The notes: a model not told the origin generated them from the sequence alone. A stretch of DNA of 64,000 bases from Haematobia irritans (GCF_050003625.1 NC_134399.1:38704671-38768670), one strand, 5' to 3'. Shown: positions 35,602 through 47,813, numbered from the stretch's first letter. Numbers and translations: made by a program.

Positions 35602-35739
35602 TTTCCTGGTCCTTTTGAATAAAAATCTAATTTATTATGATTTATTTAGATTCGATTGTCACTCCTCCAGATTTTACGATTGACAAATTGTACACCGCAT
35701 ACCAAATTCAAAAGCGTTCATCCACAAACTTAATTATAT

Positions 35740-37815
35740 CCCAATAAACACAAACGTTTGAAAAATGCTAATTTTCAACATTTTTTCAAAGGATTATGGT
35801 AATATTCAGGTTGAGAAATTATTGAGAAAATCGCGTTCTCAACAAAAAACAGACATCACCCAATAAACACAGGATGAGCGCAACAATGCAACAACTTTTC
35901 GGTTTGAGGGTAAATATAATTTTCAACATATATTCAACTTGACTTGAAACATCTCATCTTCAATACATCTTCAAATTTTTTGCGAATTACTTCCAATTTG
36001 CCAAAATGTTGACGAAATATTTGAAAAGGTGTTGGAGATAATATGAGAAAACTTTGACAAAACACTACCCTAAAATGCAACGAAAAAACCATGTGGTTTT
36101 CAATACTTGTTTGTGCAACGAAGTTCGTGGTCAATTGGGAGAAATAAAAAACTTGGAAAATTTTAGACAAAAAACTGAATTTACTCCAAATAGTTTCTAA
36201 TAATAGGTAAGTGAAATTAAAAAAAATTAAATGAAACTTTAAGGAAGACACTAAATATATATCTCTTTGCCGAAAACTAAAATTATGGATTCTAAGTTCT
36301 TGAAACATTAAAAGGCTGACCGATAAAAAATGTTGGACAATTAACTGGAACTGATTCAAATAGTTTATAATAATTGGTAAGTCAATATGAAAAATTAAAT
36401 CAACACTTTAGAGAAGTCACTAAATTTAAATCTTATTGCAGAAAACTAAAATATTTTGATGCTGCATTCTTGAAACCTTAAGAGATTGACCGATGAAAAT
36501 GATGGTGGCTTATCGAAAAGAGAAAGTTTCCATAAATCTAAGTGCAACGAATTAAACTTGGTATTTATGCTTTTCCATATCAACAACTACTACATGTTAA
36601 TTCGCATCACATCGATATTTTAATTTACCTCGCATCATCGGTTTAATTTGTTATTTTGCGAATTGAATTTACTGGAAATTTATTCTAACTCACTGGTTAT
36701 CAAGTTCCTTGCGAATTGCCCGAATTTTAATGAGTTTTACAACAATTTTGTGACACCAACGCTCTTGAGGAAATCGAATTTTGTGGTTTTCAATACATTT
36801 TGTGCCACGAAGTACGTGGTCAGTTGGAAGAAATACAAAAATTGAAATATTTTTGACACAAGAGTGAAATTAGTCCAAAACGCTAACTATAATTGATAAT
36901 TCAAAACAAAAAGTGAAATAAAACGTAATGGAAATCACAAAACTCGACTGCTTTGCAGAAAACTAAAATCATTGGATGTTATATTCTTGGAAGATGTTGA
37001 CCGGTGAAAAAATGATGAAGGAAACAACAAAGAAAATATTCCAGAAAACTTGCAAAGTGCAACCAATTAAAAAAGTGCAACAATTCCTATATCAAGAACT
37101 TCTGGATGAAAATGTGCATTACATCAATTTACATTCCGTCATCAGTTTGATATTTTGTGAATTCCTCTTGATAGAATCTATTCTAACACGCAGGCCAGCA
37201 AATTCCTCGATATTAATTATTTCAAATTGCCAACATATTAATTAATAATTAATAAATTAATTAATAGTTATGTGACACCGACATTATGGAGGAAATGGAA
37301 TTATACATGTAAAAATGTTTAAGATATTTAAAGTTGTATTGATCGTTTTAGTTATTAATACGTTTAATAAGAAAATTATGTTGTAATTGGTATTATATTA
37401 TTATTATTTTTATATATTATTAATGTTATTTTTAATATTATTATATTTTTAACGAAAAAAATTAATAAAATTTACAAAATCCCTAGAAATTTAGTGTTGA
37501 GTTTCAGTTAGAACTGGGATTGACTTTCATGCAAATTGTGGTTAGAAAATATTCGCAACAATGTTAATTTTTAATTTGCCTCACATTGAAAACTTTTTGA
37601 GAAATTATTGAGTAGCGATACATTTCAATTTGAGGATTACAATTGAGAGATTATTTCTATTGTGTTGAATTTTACTATTGAGGGTAATGTCTGTTTTTTG
37701 TTGAGAACGCGATTTTCTCAACAATTTCTCAACTTGAATATTACCCTAATCCTTTGAAAAAATGTATGAAAAATTATTGAATTTTAGTATTTTACAAACG
37801 TTTGTGTTTATTGGG
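35740..37815. mobile_element. Large element with terminal inverted repeats over 100 bp
   Basis: CCCAATAAACACAAACGTTT at the left is mirrored by AAACGTTTGTGTTTATTGGG at the right. The mirror continues with few mismatches for about 115-130 bases (through GAAAAAATG, GGTAATATTCA, GAGAAA...CGCGTTCTCAACAAAAAACAGACAT). The interior contains at least two diverged direct units (GTTCGTGGTCAATTGGGAGA near 36125 and GTACGTGGTCAGTTGGAAGA near 36813; TCTATTCTAACACGCAGGCC near 37176). Open frames on both strands have no family resemblance. Copies or fragments lie at 26315-26816, 39235-39314 and 61190-61430. Superfamily unknown. Confidence 0.75.
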
Positions 37816-38201
37816 CACAGTCAACACATAATCAATAATTTCTCAAGTGTTATTCTCAAATTGAAATGCATCGCTACTCAATAATTTCTCAAACAATTTT
37901 CGACGCGAGTCAAATTAAAAATTAATATTGTTGCAAATACTTTTCAACCAAAATTTGTGTAATTGATATCCCCACTTCTAATTGAAAATCAAAGACAAAA
38001 TTCTATGAATTTTGTATAATTTATTCATTTTCGTCAAAATAAAATACATAATAATAAACTACACTACATAATTGAAAAATAAATATCTTATTAAACATAT
38101 CAACAAATAAAAACAAAACAACAGGACTTAAAATATCTTAAATATTATTTGTAAACACTTTTGAATAGACAATTCGATTTCCTTCCTGTTGGTATCATAA
38201 A

Positions 38202-39228
38202 CCCTGCCAGCATTTCAAAGTTCCATTTCATCCTCATCGCTACCACAGACTCGTAAGTGACACTGCAACAATCGCCAACTGCGATAGTATTTTGCCATCA
38301 CTATTCGCATGGAAGTATTTTGCCATCACTATTGTTACAAGAGCCATTTAAATTTTGTGAAACATCAAGCACAACTAGCTTCTTAAGGTAAGTACTATGT
38401 TCGCTTTTCGCGTTGAAATTTTCGTGGTTACTTTATTAAAACAGTTCAATATAAAGCGGACAAATTAACTCAATTGGTGCGTAGTTTCTTGTTCCTCTAG
38501 ATTTCGGCAAGACTTTACAGGAATAAGTTTGTTTTCATTTATAATTTTGGTTATTTAAGGAAAAGTAATCGCGAAAATAAAGTGGTTTTCAACTCGAAAA
38601 CTGAACATAGTACCTACCCTTATAATTTATTTAAATAAAACGATAATGAAGTGCTGAAAACACAGTTTTTTTCGCTTAAAATTGTGAAAGGTATATTGGT
38701 GAACAATTTTTGACTTTCCAAATGGAATAAAGTAATAGTTTTTCAAATATTTTTCCAGACACGCTGCCTCCATTGGGAATAAAAGCACTGGCTGATAGAC
38801 GCTACAACATGTAAATTGCAACTTGTAACTCAATTTCAATCTTTTATTAATGCATAAAAATATGTTAAATGTGATGTGATAGTCGTATAAATGTTATATT
38901 TATGAGAATTTATAAATGTTTAATAAAATTAATAAACATCTAAACAATCGTGTTTTACTTGACTACAATGATTCTTTTAAATGCACTTTCTCTTAAAATG
39001 CACTTTCTCTGATTGCTTTAAGGGGCTCTTATTGGCGTCCTTATAAATGTATCCAGAAGGGCACCTAATAATTGCACTCATGCGATACTTTTTTGTAGTA
39101 ACTTGGCGTGGTACAATTTCTCAATAGTGACGGCGCTTTTCCGAGGAGTTTTGGATATCGTATACGACTGTTTTCGACGTAGTGGGGATTCCCAGAAGCG
39201 CCCCAAAATTCAAAAAATGTTGGCAGGG
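38202..39228 (+). mobile_element. CCCTGCCA-family element, copy 2
   Basis: Ends CCCTGCCAGCATTTC and AAATGTTGGCAGGG. The sequence parallels the 47.8-kb copy throughout, apart from a 235-bp MITE at 38386-38620. The common frame at about 39010-39225 is open from GALIG to the right end. Confidence 0.88.
38386..38620. mobile_element. MITE (AGGTAAGTACTATGTTCG ends) nested in CCCTGCCA copy 2
   Basis: The empty site is visible in sister copies (CTTCTTATAATTTA at about 47986), where this one has CTTCTTA, then the MITE, then TATAATTTA. The ends are AGGTAAGTACTATGTTCG and CTGAACATAGTACCTACCCT. The duplicated dinucleotide is TA, so the element probably depends on a Tc1/mariner-type transposase. Confidence 0.8.
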
Positions 39229-39234
39229 AAACTG

Positions 39235-39774
39235 CACTAAAATTAATTAATATGCGGGCAATTTGAAATTAGGAACGTGCTGGACACCGTGTTAGAATAG
39301 ATTTCCAGCAGAAGCCCTGCCAACATTTTTTGAATTTGACGGCGCTTCTGAGAATCCCCATCACGTCGAAAACTTTCGTATGCGACATCCAAAACTCGTC
39401 GAAAAAGCGCCGACACTATTGAGAAGTTGTACCACGCCAAGTTACTACAAAAAAGTATCGCACGAGCCTTTTTAGATAAATTTAGAGCGACGCCAATAAG
39501 AGCCCCTTCAAACAATCAGAAAAAGTGCATTTTAAGATAGTTGTAAAAGAATCACACTTTTCTTTTTGTAATTGTGTACCACGCCAAGTTACTACAAAAA
39601 AGTATCGCATGAGTGCAGTTATTAGGAGCCTTTTTAGATAAATTTAGAGCGACGCCAATAAGAGCCCCTTCAAACAATCAGGAAAAGTGCACTTTAAGAT
39701 AGTTGTAAAAGAATCACATTTTTGTTTTTGTAATTATGTACCACGCCAAGTTACTACAAAAAAGTATCGCATGA
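39235..39774 (-). mobile_element. CCCTGCCA-family copies in reverse, partly tandem
   Basis: A short piece of the 35.7-kb element (39235-39314) is followed by a reversed CCCTGCCAACATTTTTTG copy. Its middle section, GTACCACGCCAAGTTACTAC, then occurs three times (about 39430, 39577, 39741). The last unit is cut at 39774 by a 2.5-kb insertion and resumes at 42252-42377. The shared frame is open in this copy despite many substitutions and an in-frame deletion. Confidence 0.8.
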
Positions 39775-41020
39775 GCATAAGCGTAGGAAGGCCTCTGGGG
39801 AGGGGGCTTAGACCCCCCCAGAAAAATGTTAGCCCCCCCAGAATTTGAAAACCTATTTACGATTTTACATTTTTATAAAAATTAAACAAGTATATACTCG
39901 TACAACGCACAAAGTTCCACTAAAGACTTCCATGCACAATCGAATTACTTGGGTTGTGGTAGAAGTATGATATTTATGAAATATAGCTGTGGTTGAACTT
40001 ATGATTTAGTTGAATATAAAATAGTAATTGATATTAAAACTATTCTTTCATAAATTAATATCTTAATAATGCTGCAAAAAAGCGTCGCCAAAAAAGAAGT
40101 GAAAATGTTCTTTTTGGGTCTGGAAGTGGTACAAAATTGTTTTGAATTTGAATTAAAAATTTTGTGATATTCTCCCAAATAAATAATTTTTATACTTTAT
40201 TATGATTTTTAATGCATTCTAACGCTTGTTTGAAACGTTATTTCAGATATGATCGATTTTTCTATAATGGATTTAGCATTTTTGTGGCAAAATTTGAATA
40301 ATTTGTACCATTTTATTTATTCTTACTCTTTTTTTTTAAATATTTAAAAAAAAGAAAACAAAATATTACGCATTAAAATATAAAAAATGAAGTAAAAAAC
40401 GTCCTGTGTAGTTAAAATAGTTAACTTCTTTGTGAAGACATTTTTGGAAGTGCTTTTAAAGTTGTGACTTTAGAACAACTCCCAATTTTTTGCTGGGAAA
40501 AGTGTGGAACTACCCTACGGGAAATGGATCAACCACAGAACTGGTACAGGACTAGTCCCTGGTGTGTATGGACCAGTCCCAGTTCTGATCAAAACGTATG
40601 GAAGGGACCGTCCACTTTAACATGGGTTTGTCATTGACGGAGTAAACTTACATTTTAGGACGCGTCTTGGACTCATCCCAAACGACACGTCCTGGGGCAA
40701 TTTAGCAGGAGCAACTCATAAACAGGTCCTCAGGAACCAGTCTCGGACAGAAATGCAAATTAGTTACTAAAGAATATCCACAATTAAAATCTCTTTCACT
40801 TTGGGCTCCTAATCGAACCCGAAATGAAAAAAAAAAAAACTTGAAATATGTCGAAAAAAGGTTATTCTGATAATTTTATTTCACTAACGGCCATTTTCAT
40901 GTAGCTCCGTTAGGCTTTAACTGCCAGTTAACAGAAAGTAAATTGCAAATATCTTCTCTCCAGTTAACTTTAACTGAAAAATTTTCGTCAGTTAAGTTCC
41001 TAACTAGCATATGGGATATA

Positions 41021-41953
41021 AAGGGTGATTCTTTTGAGGTTAGGATTTTCATGCATTAGTATTTGACAGATCACGTGGGATTTCAGACATGGTGTCAAAG
41101 AGAAAGATGCTCAGTATGCTTTGACATTTCATCATGAATAGACTTACTAACGAGCAACGCTTGCAAATCATTGAATTTTATTACCAAAGTCAGTGGCAGA
41201 AAATCCGCTTTTTTATCGACAAATTTTGTTCAGCGATGAGGCTCATTTCTGGTTGAATGGCTACGTAAATAAGCAAAATTGCCGCATTTGGAGTGAAGAG
41301 CAACCAGAAGCCGTTCAAGAACTGCCCATGCATCCCGAAAAATGCACTGTTTGGTGTGGTTTGTACGCTGGTGGAATCATTGGACCGTATTTTTTCAAAG
41401 ATGCTGTTGGACGCAACGTTACGGTGAATGGCGATCGCTATCGTTCGATGCTAACAAACTTTTTGTTGCCAAAAATGGAAGAACTGAACTTGGTTGACAT
41501 GTGGTTTCAACAAGATGGCGCTACATGCCACACAGCTCGCGATTCTATGGCCATTTTGAGGGAAAACTTCGGAGAACAATTCATCTCAAGAAATGGACCG
41601 GTAAGTTGGACACCAAGATCATGCGATTTGACGCCTTTAGACTATTTTTTGTGGGGCTACGTCAAGTCTAAAGTCTACAGAAATAAGCCAGCAACTATTC
41701 CAGCTTTGGAAGACAACATTTCCGAAGAAATTCGGGCTATTCCGGCCGAAATGCTCGAAAAAGTTGCCCAAAATTGGACTTTCCGAATGGACCACCTAAG
41801 ACGCAGCCGCGGTCAACATTTAAATGAAATTATCTTCAAAAAGTAAATGTCATGGACCAATCTAACGTTTCAAATAAAGAACCGATGAGATTTTGCAAAT
41901 TTTATGCGTTTTTTTAAAAAAAAAAGTTATCAAGCTCTTAACAAATCACCCTT
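41021..41953 (+). mobile_element. DD41D Tc1/mariner element, internal-deletion derivative (copy 2)
   Basis: 933 bp between TA duplications (41019-41020, 41954-41955), with the same ends as copy 1. The first about 20 codons of the original transposase survive (MNRLTNEQRLQIIEFYYQSQ from 41134). A deletion scar then joins them out of frame to the catalytic half. The scar differs from that of copy 1, so the two deletions are independent. Confidence 0.93.
41193..41846 (+). pseudogene. DD41D transposase, catalytic half (copy 2)
   Basis: 217 open codons starting at a GTG created by the deletion scar; there is no native ATG in frame. The same three Asp residues occur as in copy 1 (FSDEAHF, WFQQDGATCH, LTPLDYFLWGY). 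Only a few residues differ (for example CTVWCG for CTVWSG and SWTPRSCD for SWPPRSSD). The DNA-binding half is missing. Confidence 0.9.
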
Positions 41954-42464
41954 TATATGCAAGATGACAGCTTCGTTCATAATACGGTTTAAAAGTTGGT
42001 TAGTTAACGGAACACTAACGGAGCTTTATGAAAATGGGGGTAAATGTGAAAATTGTAACTAACTGGAGCACAGGTACCAGTTCTGTGATAGGTCCGTCAG
42101 TGGCAATTTGCACCAATTTCCCGTAGGGTACTTTTAGTTGATTTATTATAAATTGATTGTTGAGCTATTTTGATGTCTTAAGTTCAGTCTATAAAGTTTT
42201 AGCTAGGGGGGCTATAGCCCCCCTAGGAAAATTGTCTAGCTACGCTAATGCGCATGAGTGCAGTTATTAGGAGCCTTTTTAGATAAATTTAGAGCGAAGC
42301 CAATAAGAGCCCCTTCAAACAATCAGGAAAAGTGCATTTTAAGATAGTTGTAAAAGAATCACATTTTTCTTTTTGTAATTTTGTAATTTTAATTATAACA
42401 AGATGTTCAAATTGCCTCTTGTTCTTGATTAGATAAAAGTGCACGACTTTAGGTTCACACACGC

Positions 42465-42590
42465 AAAGATTATAGATTTGAGGAAGATGGGAGATTGGCT
42501 TGCGCCATTCCAAATGTTGCATTTACCAAAGATTACAGATTTGAGGAAGATAGGAGATTGGCTTGCGCCATACCAAATGTTGCATTTACC
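42465..42590 (+). repeat. 63-bp tandem duplication
   Basis: AAAGATTATAGATTTGAGGA at 42465 recurs at 42528 as AAAGATTACAGATTTGAGGA, period 63, about 95% alike over two units. A reversed piece (AGCCAATCTCCCATCTTCCT) lies at about 43093, beyond a MITE, so the pair may be ends of one interrupted element. Confidence 0.88.
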
Positions 42591-42823
42591 AGATTAGTTT
42601 AATACATGGTTGTAATGTTTTAGTTGTTTTTCGTTTTTATTTTTTAAATGAAAAATTTAATTTTCTTAATGAAACAATGTTAAATTTTAGGCAACAACAA
42701 AAAAAAAAATTACATTTTCCCCTTTATGGAAATTTATTTCGTGCTCTTAATTTCTTTTTATTTGCATTTTAATGCTATGTCAATACTTGTCGTATACGCG
42801 TTTGGTTCGAGTATTAAACTAAT

Positions 42824-43062
42824 GCGCTTTACAGACTATCAGTTATTCCGGACGGAATGTCGGTGTTTGTAAAGAATCTTACAGTGTGTCGGATCGATAC
42901 GACTTGTCGGCGATGACTAAATAATCGGTAAATGTGTTATCGATCCCATAAACATGCAGCAGTATCGATTATGCCTTCGGACTTAACTTATAATGTGCAC
43001 AATATATGGGATATGTTCGACACGAGCACTGTCGTCCGGAAAACTGATAGTCTGTAAAGCGC
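42824..43062. mobile_element. MITE, GCGCTTTACAG family, copy 3
   Basis: About 239 bp. The right inverted end has lost one base (CCGGAAAACTGATAG). Otherwise nearly identical to the 26.4-kb and 16.9-kb copies. Confidence 0.9.
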
Positions 43063-43319
43063 ATAATGTGGTAAATGGTTTGATGTGCTCAGTAGCCAAT
43101 CTCCCATCTTCCTCTTCTATAATCTTTGGTTATAATTACAAAGTCTTTGTGCGGGGCACACATTTTGAACGGCGTCAATTCTTACGATGCCGGTCCCTAT
43201 ATATGTCCTGAGGGCATAAGATCGTCTAAGGGAGGGGGCTGTATGAGGGTATACGGGGTATGTATGCTTCTTTACTTGTTCTTCTTCTCGGAACCTAGAT
43301 AATAAATAAACAAGTGAAA

Positions 43320-45692
43320 ATGTGTGGTATATTCTGTTGTTTTTCAAAGTTAGGACATCATCATAATTGTTTACTAGAAGTAAGTCCGGAGATAATATGT
43401 CCTTTTCCCCCTTGGGTCTGCTTTAGCCCACTTTGGACTCTGTCCATAGGAGAATCAAAGCTCAATAACTCAGAATCAAAGCTCAATAACTTTGTTAAAA
43501 GTAGACCTATACATGTTGTGCATCAATTGAAAGGCCAGAATGTAGGATTTCTAACTCCCAAACTAAATTAAATATTTTAAAAAGGATTTTTTGTCCCTTT
43601 CGAGGGCTATATGACCCGGCTATGGGTCACTTCGTTGGAATCAGCTCACCGAATGGCACAACATATATGAAATTTACGCAATTCAGTGAGGGGCCCATAA
43701 ACTGCAGTTGAGCCTATTTTTAATGATGAAATATTCAAGAAAAAGCTTTTTTTTATCTATTTTAAAAATAAGTTCTCGAAGAAGGCTCGACTTTTTGTTA
43801 CTAATTTATAATTCTACCCAAACAGGATCACTTTGGATCTCTACAAAATCGTGGACCAGACCTGCAGAATCTTATTGAAATTGAAAAATGTAACGCTAAA
43901 TTCGTTTCATTTGTTCTGTGGCATCAAGGAGATAATATATGCAAACAACCTGTCGAATCTGAAAGACATATTCTTTTATTTAATGGCGATATTTTTAATT
44001 TAGAATCGGAAAGTGAATCAGACACAAGTTGGCTGTTTCAAAAGTTAACTACTGAATGCAAAACTGAAAAAGAAATTGTCAACTGTTTTCGATTGATCGA
44101 GGGACCTTTCAGTTTAGTATTTTATGAGAAATACGAGGGTAATCTTTACTTTGCTCGAGACAGTCTTGGGCGTAATTCATTATTACTTGAAAATACTGCA
44201 GAACACTTAAGTATTCTTAGTGTTGCGCGATCACGGCCTTGTAAGTGACAAGTAAATGAATATAATGTAAATCTATCCTAATTCCTCTTATATTACAGAT
44301 GATGACAATGACTCGTGTGCAATATTAGAACTTCCTCCACTCGGTATATATAAAATCCGTAACAATGATTATGGGAGATGTACATTGTTTCCGTGGCAGA
44401 AGATGGATGAATATTCACGGGATCAAGCAAATATATTGCAAAAAACATGTGGATTGGAGATAATTACAGAATATACTATTAATCCCCCTTGGCTAAATGT
44501 GTCGAAAGATAAGGTGATAATTTTGTTAAAAGATTTATGTAGTATATATTTAAAAGCTTCTGTTTTCAGTATTCTTTTAACTTTTACAGTTTTAATGGTG
44601 CGAACTTATCGGCGTTTGAACTATACGATTGCTTGTTAAACGACAGTAGCATTTCGGAGGCAATTAATGTATTTTCAAACCTGCTGGAAAATTCTGTAAA
44701 ACATCGTGTTCAAACAACTACTAAATTTTGTACAAAGTGCACCCAAAATCTTCCATGCAACCACTCAAAAGTAGCAGTGCTTTTTTCCGGGGGAATAGAC
44801 TGCTCCATACTAGCATTTTTAGCCGATAAATTTGTAGCGAAGACTGATCCAATCGACTTAATTAATGTGTCATTCGAAGAATCGAATGCTGCGTTTAAAA
44901 ATTGGGACGTACCTGATAGAGTGTCTGCACGTCAATCTCTTTGCAGTTTAAGATCATTATGTCCTGACAGGTAACATGGAAATGTTTAAAATTCATTTCG
45001 TATTTATAAGACGTTTTATCCAATAGAATATGGAATTTTATTGAAGTAAATATTGGAAGAAATAGATTAGAGTCAGAATTGAAGGAGAAAATTAAACACT
45101 TGATATTCCCATTAAATACAATATTGGATGAATCCATTGGAAGTGCTTTTTGGTTTGCTTCACAAGGGAAAGGTGTAGTAAACGGGTCGGAATTTGAGTC
45201 ATCGGCAAAGGTGAATGCATTTGTTATTTTGTTTGTTTTTGAATGTCTAACATATTATAGGTAGTAATAACTGGAAGCGGTGCCGACGAACTTTTTGGTG
45301 GTTATATGCGACATAAAAATGCCTTTAAGCGCTGCCCAGGGTCATTGGAAGAAAAACTAAAACGTGTGCACGAAGAATTGGAATTGGACTGGCAAAGAAT
45401 ACCATCACGAAATTTGGCAAGAGATGACCGAGTTATATCAGACAGTGGAAGGACTCCAAGGGCTCCTTTTATTGAAGAAAATGTAATACAATTTGCAAGA
45501 AGCTTAAAAACCAGTCAAAAATGCTGCTTCTTTTACGATGATGGAGTAGGCGACAAATTATTTTTGCGATTGTATGGATACAAAATTGGCCTCAAGGATG
45601 CGGCAGTTCTTAAGAAAAGGGCTATACAATTTGGTTCAAAAATCGCCAACAAAAAGGAAAACGCAAGGGACCGTTCTCGATACTTGGTATAA
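43320..45692 (+). CDS. CG17486: Asparagine-synthetase-domain protein (ASNSD1 / CG17486 type)
   Basis: Six exons: 43320-43379, 43826-44240, 44299-44513, 44570-44970, 45027-45210 and 45261-45692. Total 1707 bases, 568 aa, all borders GT..AG and in frame. For exon 4 the acceptor at 44569 keeps the frame, while the nearer AG at 44589 does not. The N-terminal glutamine amidotransferase-like domain starts MCGIFCC with the nucleophile-position Cys at residue 2. It has EGPFSLVFYE and ARDSLGRNSLL. The C-terminal synthetase-like domain has the pyrophosphate loop VAVLFSGGIDCSILA, then GSGADELFGGYMRH. The layout and length match the ASNSD1 family, whose enzymatic role is unclear. The frame is intact. The gene symbol is given by similarity to the fly family member. 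Confidence 0.92.
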
Positions 45693-46019
45693 AATCGAAT
45701 CTTCTGTAAATCGCAATATTTCCGTCTATGCAAAAGTAAGTTTTGCAAGTAAACTAAGTTATAAATAACCGAAAATACTTGACGTTGTGTTATTTTCAAT
45801 TATCCAATCTAAATGTGCCTATTGACCAACTTCTAAAGAAATTCCTTTGGAAATTGGGACAAATAATACTAAAAGCATCAAATATTATTTGTCCTACAAA
45901 AATTGATAAAAGTTTACTCATGTTTTATAATAAAATAATTCAGCGTATTTTTATAAAATTTTTTAAAATGTGACCCAACAAATTATAAAGAAGTATTTTT
46001 AAATTCTTTACGAAGCTAC

Positions 46020-46440
46020 GAAATGCAATCGGCAAACTAGAGCTCGGCCGATCGGTATATTTTTGTCGAAGGCGATTTTTTAAATGCAAAAACTAATACG
46101 TTTCGAGAGCTTTCATTTAAAGTCAAAATTTGGTCAAGGGAAAACGCGTGTAAATCGGTGAAATCGTTTATTTAAAAAATCAAATTAAATTTCTTTTTCA
46201 AGTTCAATTAGTATAAAATTCAGGAAAAATATTCAGTTAGGCTTTCGCTTTTCCAAATCCGAATTGCCGGGCCTCACGCTTGACACCTGCCATCAGATTT
46301 TGTACAGCCACCTTGTCCACCTTCTTCGCCGCAGAAAGCCAGTTTGCCTTGAACTGCTGCTCGTCCTTAGCAGGTTTTTTTTTGGTTCCGCTTGACAATA
46401 GCCCAGTATTTCTCAAGTTTATTGTCTTTGGGCTAAAAGG
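46020..46440 (-). pseudogene. C-terminal remnant of a Tc1/mariner-like transposase
   Basis: Minus strand: LEKYWAIVKRNQKK near 46435, then after a frameshift in an A run KDEQQFKANWLSAAKKVDK and LMAGVKREARQFGFGK, ending near 46230. This resembles the tail that follows the last catalytic box in some DDE transposases. No termini or catalytic triad are seen. Confidence 0.55.
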
Positions 46441-46930
46441 GTATTAATACATGTTTTGCAACAAAATTATCGACAAGTTTAAGAATGTATTGATTGCCAC
46501 GCAATATTTTTAAAATAAAAATTACGTTAAGACTAGCCATTAACACAGATTTTTCATTAAAAAAATAAACCGAAGCCTGATTTTTGGTGGACTGCAGATT
46601 CTTCGTCAAAATTGATTTTTTTATATTTTGAATCTGCTTAAAATAACCCTCAGCAATATAAAGACATCGATGTCAAGAAAAATTAAATCTAATGTATATT
46701 AGGAAGTTTAATGCTTCTATTTGATGGTGTTCCCTTTCCCAGCATGATGGGAATTTTGCTTGTTCCCATGTTTGGTTCTATTGCGCCCTCATCATTTTCC
46801 TAAGTATAACCCCACCTATGATCCTAAAATTGACAGTACAATGAGTTTTTGTCCATAATTGATAAAAAAAAATCAGATACGAAGACATAAACACGATAAT
46901 AAAAGACGGCTTAATACTGTTTATAGTTAA
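46441..46930. other. intergenic
   Basis: Nothing recognisable; presumably the 3' flank shared by the convergent CG17486-type gene and Smn. Confidence 0.5.
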
Positions 46931-46937
46931 ATTTTAT

Positions 46938-47546
46938 TCATTTCTTCGATTTGGATTTTGCCAATTGCATTCCTTGATACACTCCTGTGTAATATCCACT
47001 CATATACCATGACATTAACATTGCTGATAGATGTTCAGAGTCTTCAGTATTATGTGAAGCCGCTAGCAAAGGTGGAATTGGCGGCGGTGGAGGCATAGAT
47101 GTCTGTTGTTTGGCCTTTCGGGGCTTACTTGATCTCGAAGAGCCATGAGTAGCGCTGTTGGCGTCAAGTTTTGCCTTAGCAAACTGTAAACGACGTACCT
47201 TTTTACCCCACGATGGTATTAGTTCCGCTAACGGTACTTCCTGCACGTTTTCGTAGCCAATATATTTCAAAAGGCAAGTATCGCTTTTCCTGTCAATGGA
47301 AATGATTTCTCCTTCATAGTCCACACCATCTTCATAGGTAGCGCGTACATAGTCTCCTACTTTGTGTTCGATTTTTCCTTCCTCCCCGCTGTTGGCTTTG
47401 GTTACTTTGCTAGTCGACAATGAAATTCGCCGTGCCAATTCTTCTCTGGCCAGCTTTATTGAATCATCATAAGCCTTAATCAAAAGGGAATCATCCCAGG
47501 GATCATCCAGAACTTCCTTAGTTTCACCTTGTTTCACCGTAGCCAT
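46938..47546 (-). CDS. Smn: Survival motor neuron protein
   Basis: Core subunit of the SMN complex that loads Sm proteins on spliceosomal snRNAs, in cytoplasm and Gemini bodies (family knowledge). Single exon, 202 aa, ATG at 47546; in-frame codons upstream have no ATG. Domains: the N-terminal Gemin2-binding helix (DDSLLIKAYDDSIKLAREEL, about residues 20-40); the Tudor domain (VGDYVRATYEDGVDYEGEII...CLLKYIGYENVQEVPLAEL, about 63-115) with its aromatic cage and Glu; a proline run (MPPPPPIPPLL); and the C-terminal YG box (MLMSWYMSGYYTGVYQGMQ), needed for self-association. AATAAA overlaps the stop region (46936-46931), so the 3' UTR is very short. All key features are intact. Confidence 0.96.
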   Translation of the reverse strand: MATVKQGETKEVLDDPWDDSLLIKAYDDSIKLAREELARRISLSTSKVTKANSGEEGKIEHKVGDYVRATYEDGVDYEGEIISIDRKSDTCLLKYIGYENVQEVPLAELIPSWGKKVRRLQFAKAKLDANSATHGSSRSSKPRKAKQQTSMPPPPPIPPLLAASHNTEDSEHLSAMLMSWYMSGYYTGVYQGMQLAKSKSKK

Positions 47547-47813
47547 TACAAGAATTTGATTGCGGTTGAACAAATGAACGCTTTTGAATTGTGTTGTTGT
47601 TTTGCAGCAAACCCCCTACCCGTCTGACAACATAACAACGGTATTCTTAGTGATACGCATGTCTGAATAAAGAGGTTGAATCACGATTACAAAACAAAAA
47701 TTTCAATATGTTGTTACAATTTTTAGAAGTCAAAATCAGCTGATAAAAGAATCGTATGGCATTGGTAAAAGTGGCAATTATTTATTCTTTCAATTGTCCT
47801 GAAAAAAATAATT

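Larger units (their letters stand above)
40891..42037. mobile_element. MITE (CCATTTTCATG ends)
   Basis: CCATTTTCATGTAGCTCCGT and, inverted, ACGGAGCTTTATGAAAATGG. The sub-terminal words GCCAGTTAAC and GTTAGTTAAC are also mirrored. It was itself hit by a DD41D element at the TA of ATATGGGATA|TATGC. A fragment of the same family lies at 22379-22545. Confidence 0.75.
40511..42130. mobile_element. TIR element (TACCCTACGGGAAAT ends)
   Basis: TACCCTACGGGAAATGG at 40511 and its complement AATTTCCCGTAGGGTA ending at 42130. The sub-terminal region has repeated GGACTAGTCC, GGACCAGTCC and CAGTTCTG words. No transposase is seen. It is interrupted by the CCATTTTCATG element. Confidence 0.75.
39775..42251. 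mobile_element. TIR element (GCATAAGCGTAGG ends) with 6-bp duplication
   Basis: The left end GCATAAGCGTAGG and right end CTACGCTAATGC are inverted. GCATGA flanks both sides (39769-39774, 42252-42257), and the uninterrupted site is known from neighbouring units. Sub-terminal G/C runs (CCCCCCAG, GGGGGGCTATAGCCCCCC) are unusual for this AT-rich window. The duplication might be 7-8 bp with a mismatch, so a hAT origin is possible but not proven. It holds three further nested elements. Confidence 0.75.

Noticed and set aside
39577..39780. CRISPR-like or satellite array
   Set aside because: Only three partial, unequal units of a transposon piece; no spacer pattern.
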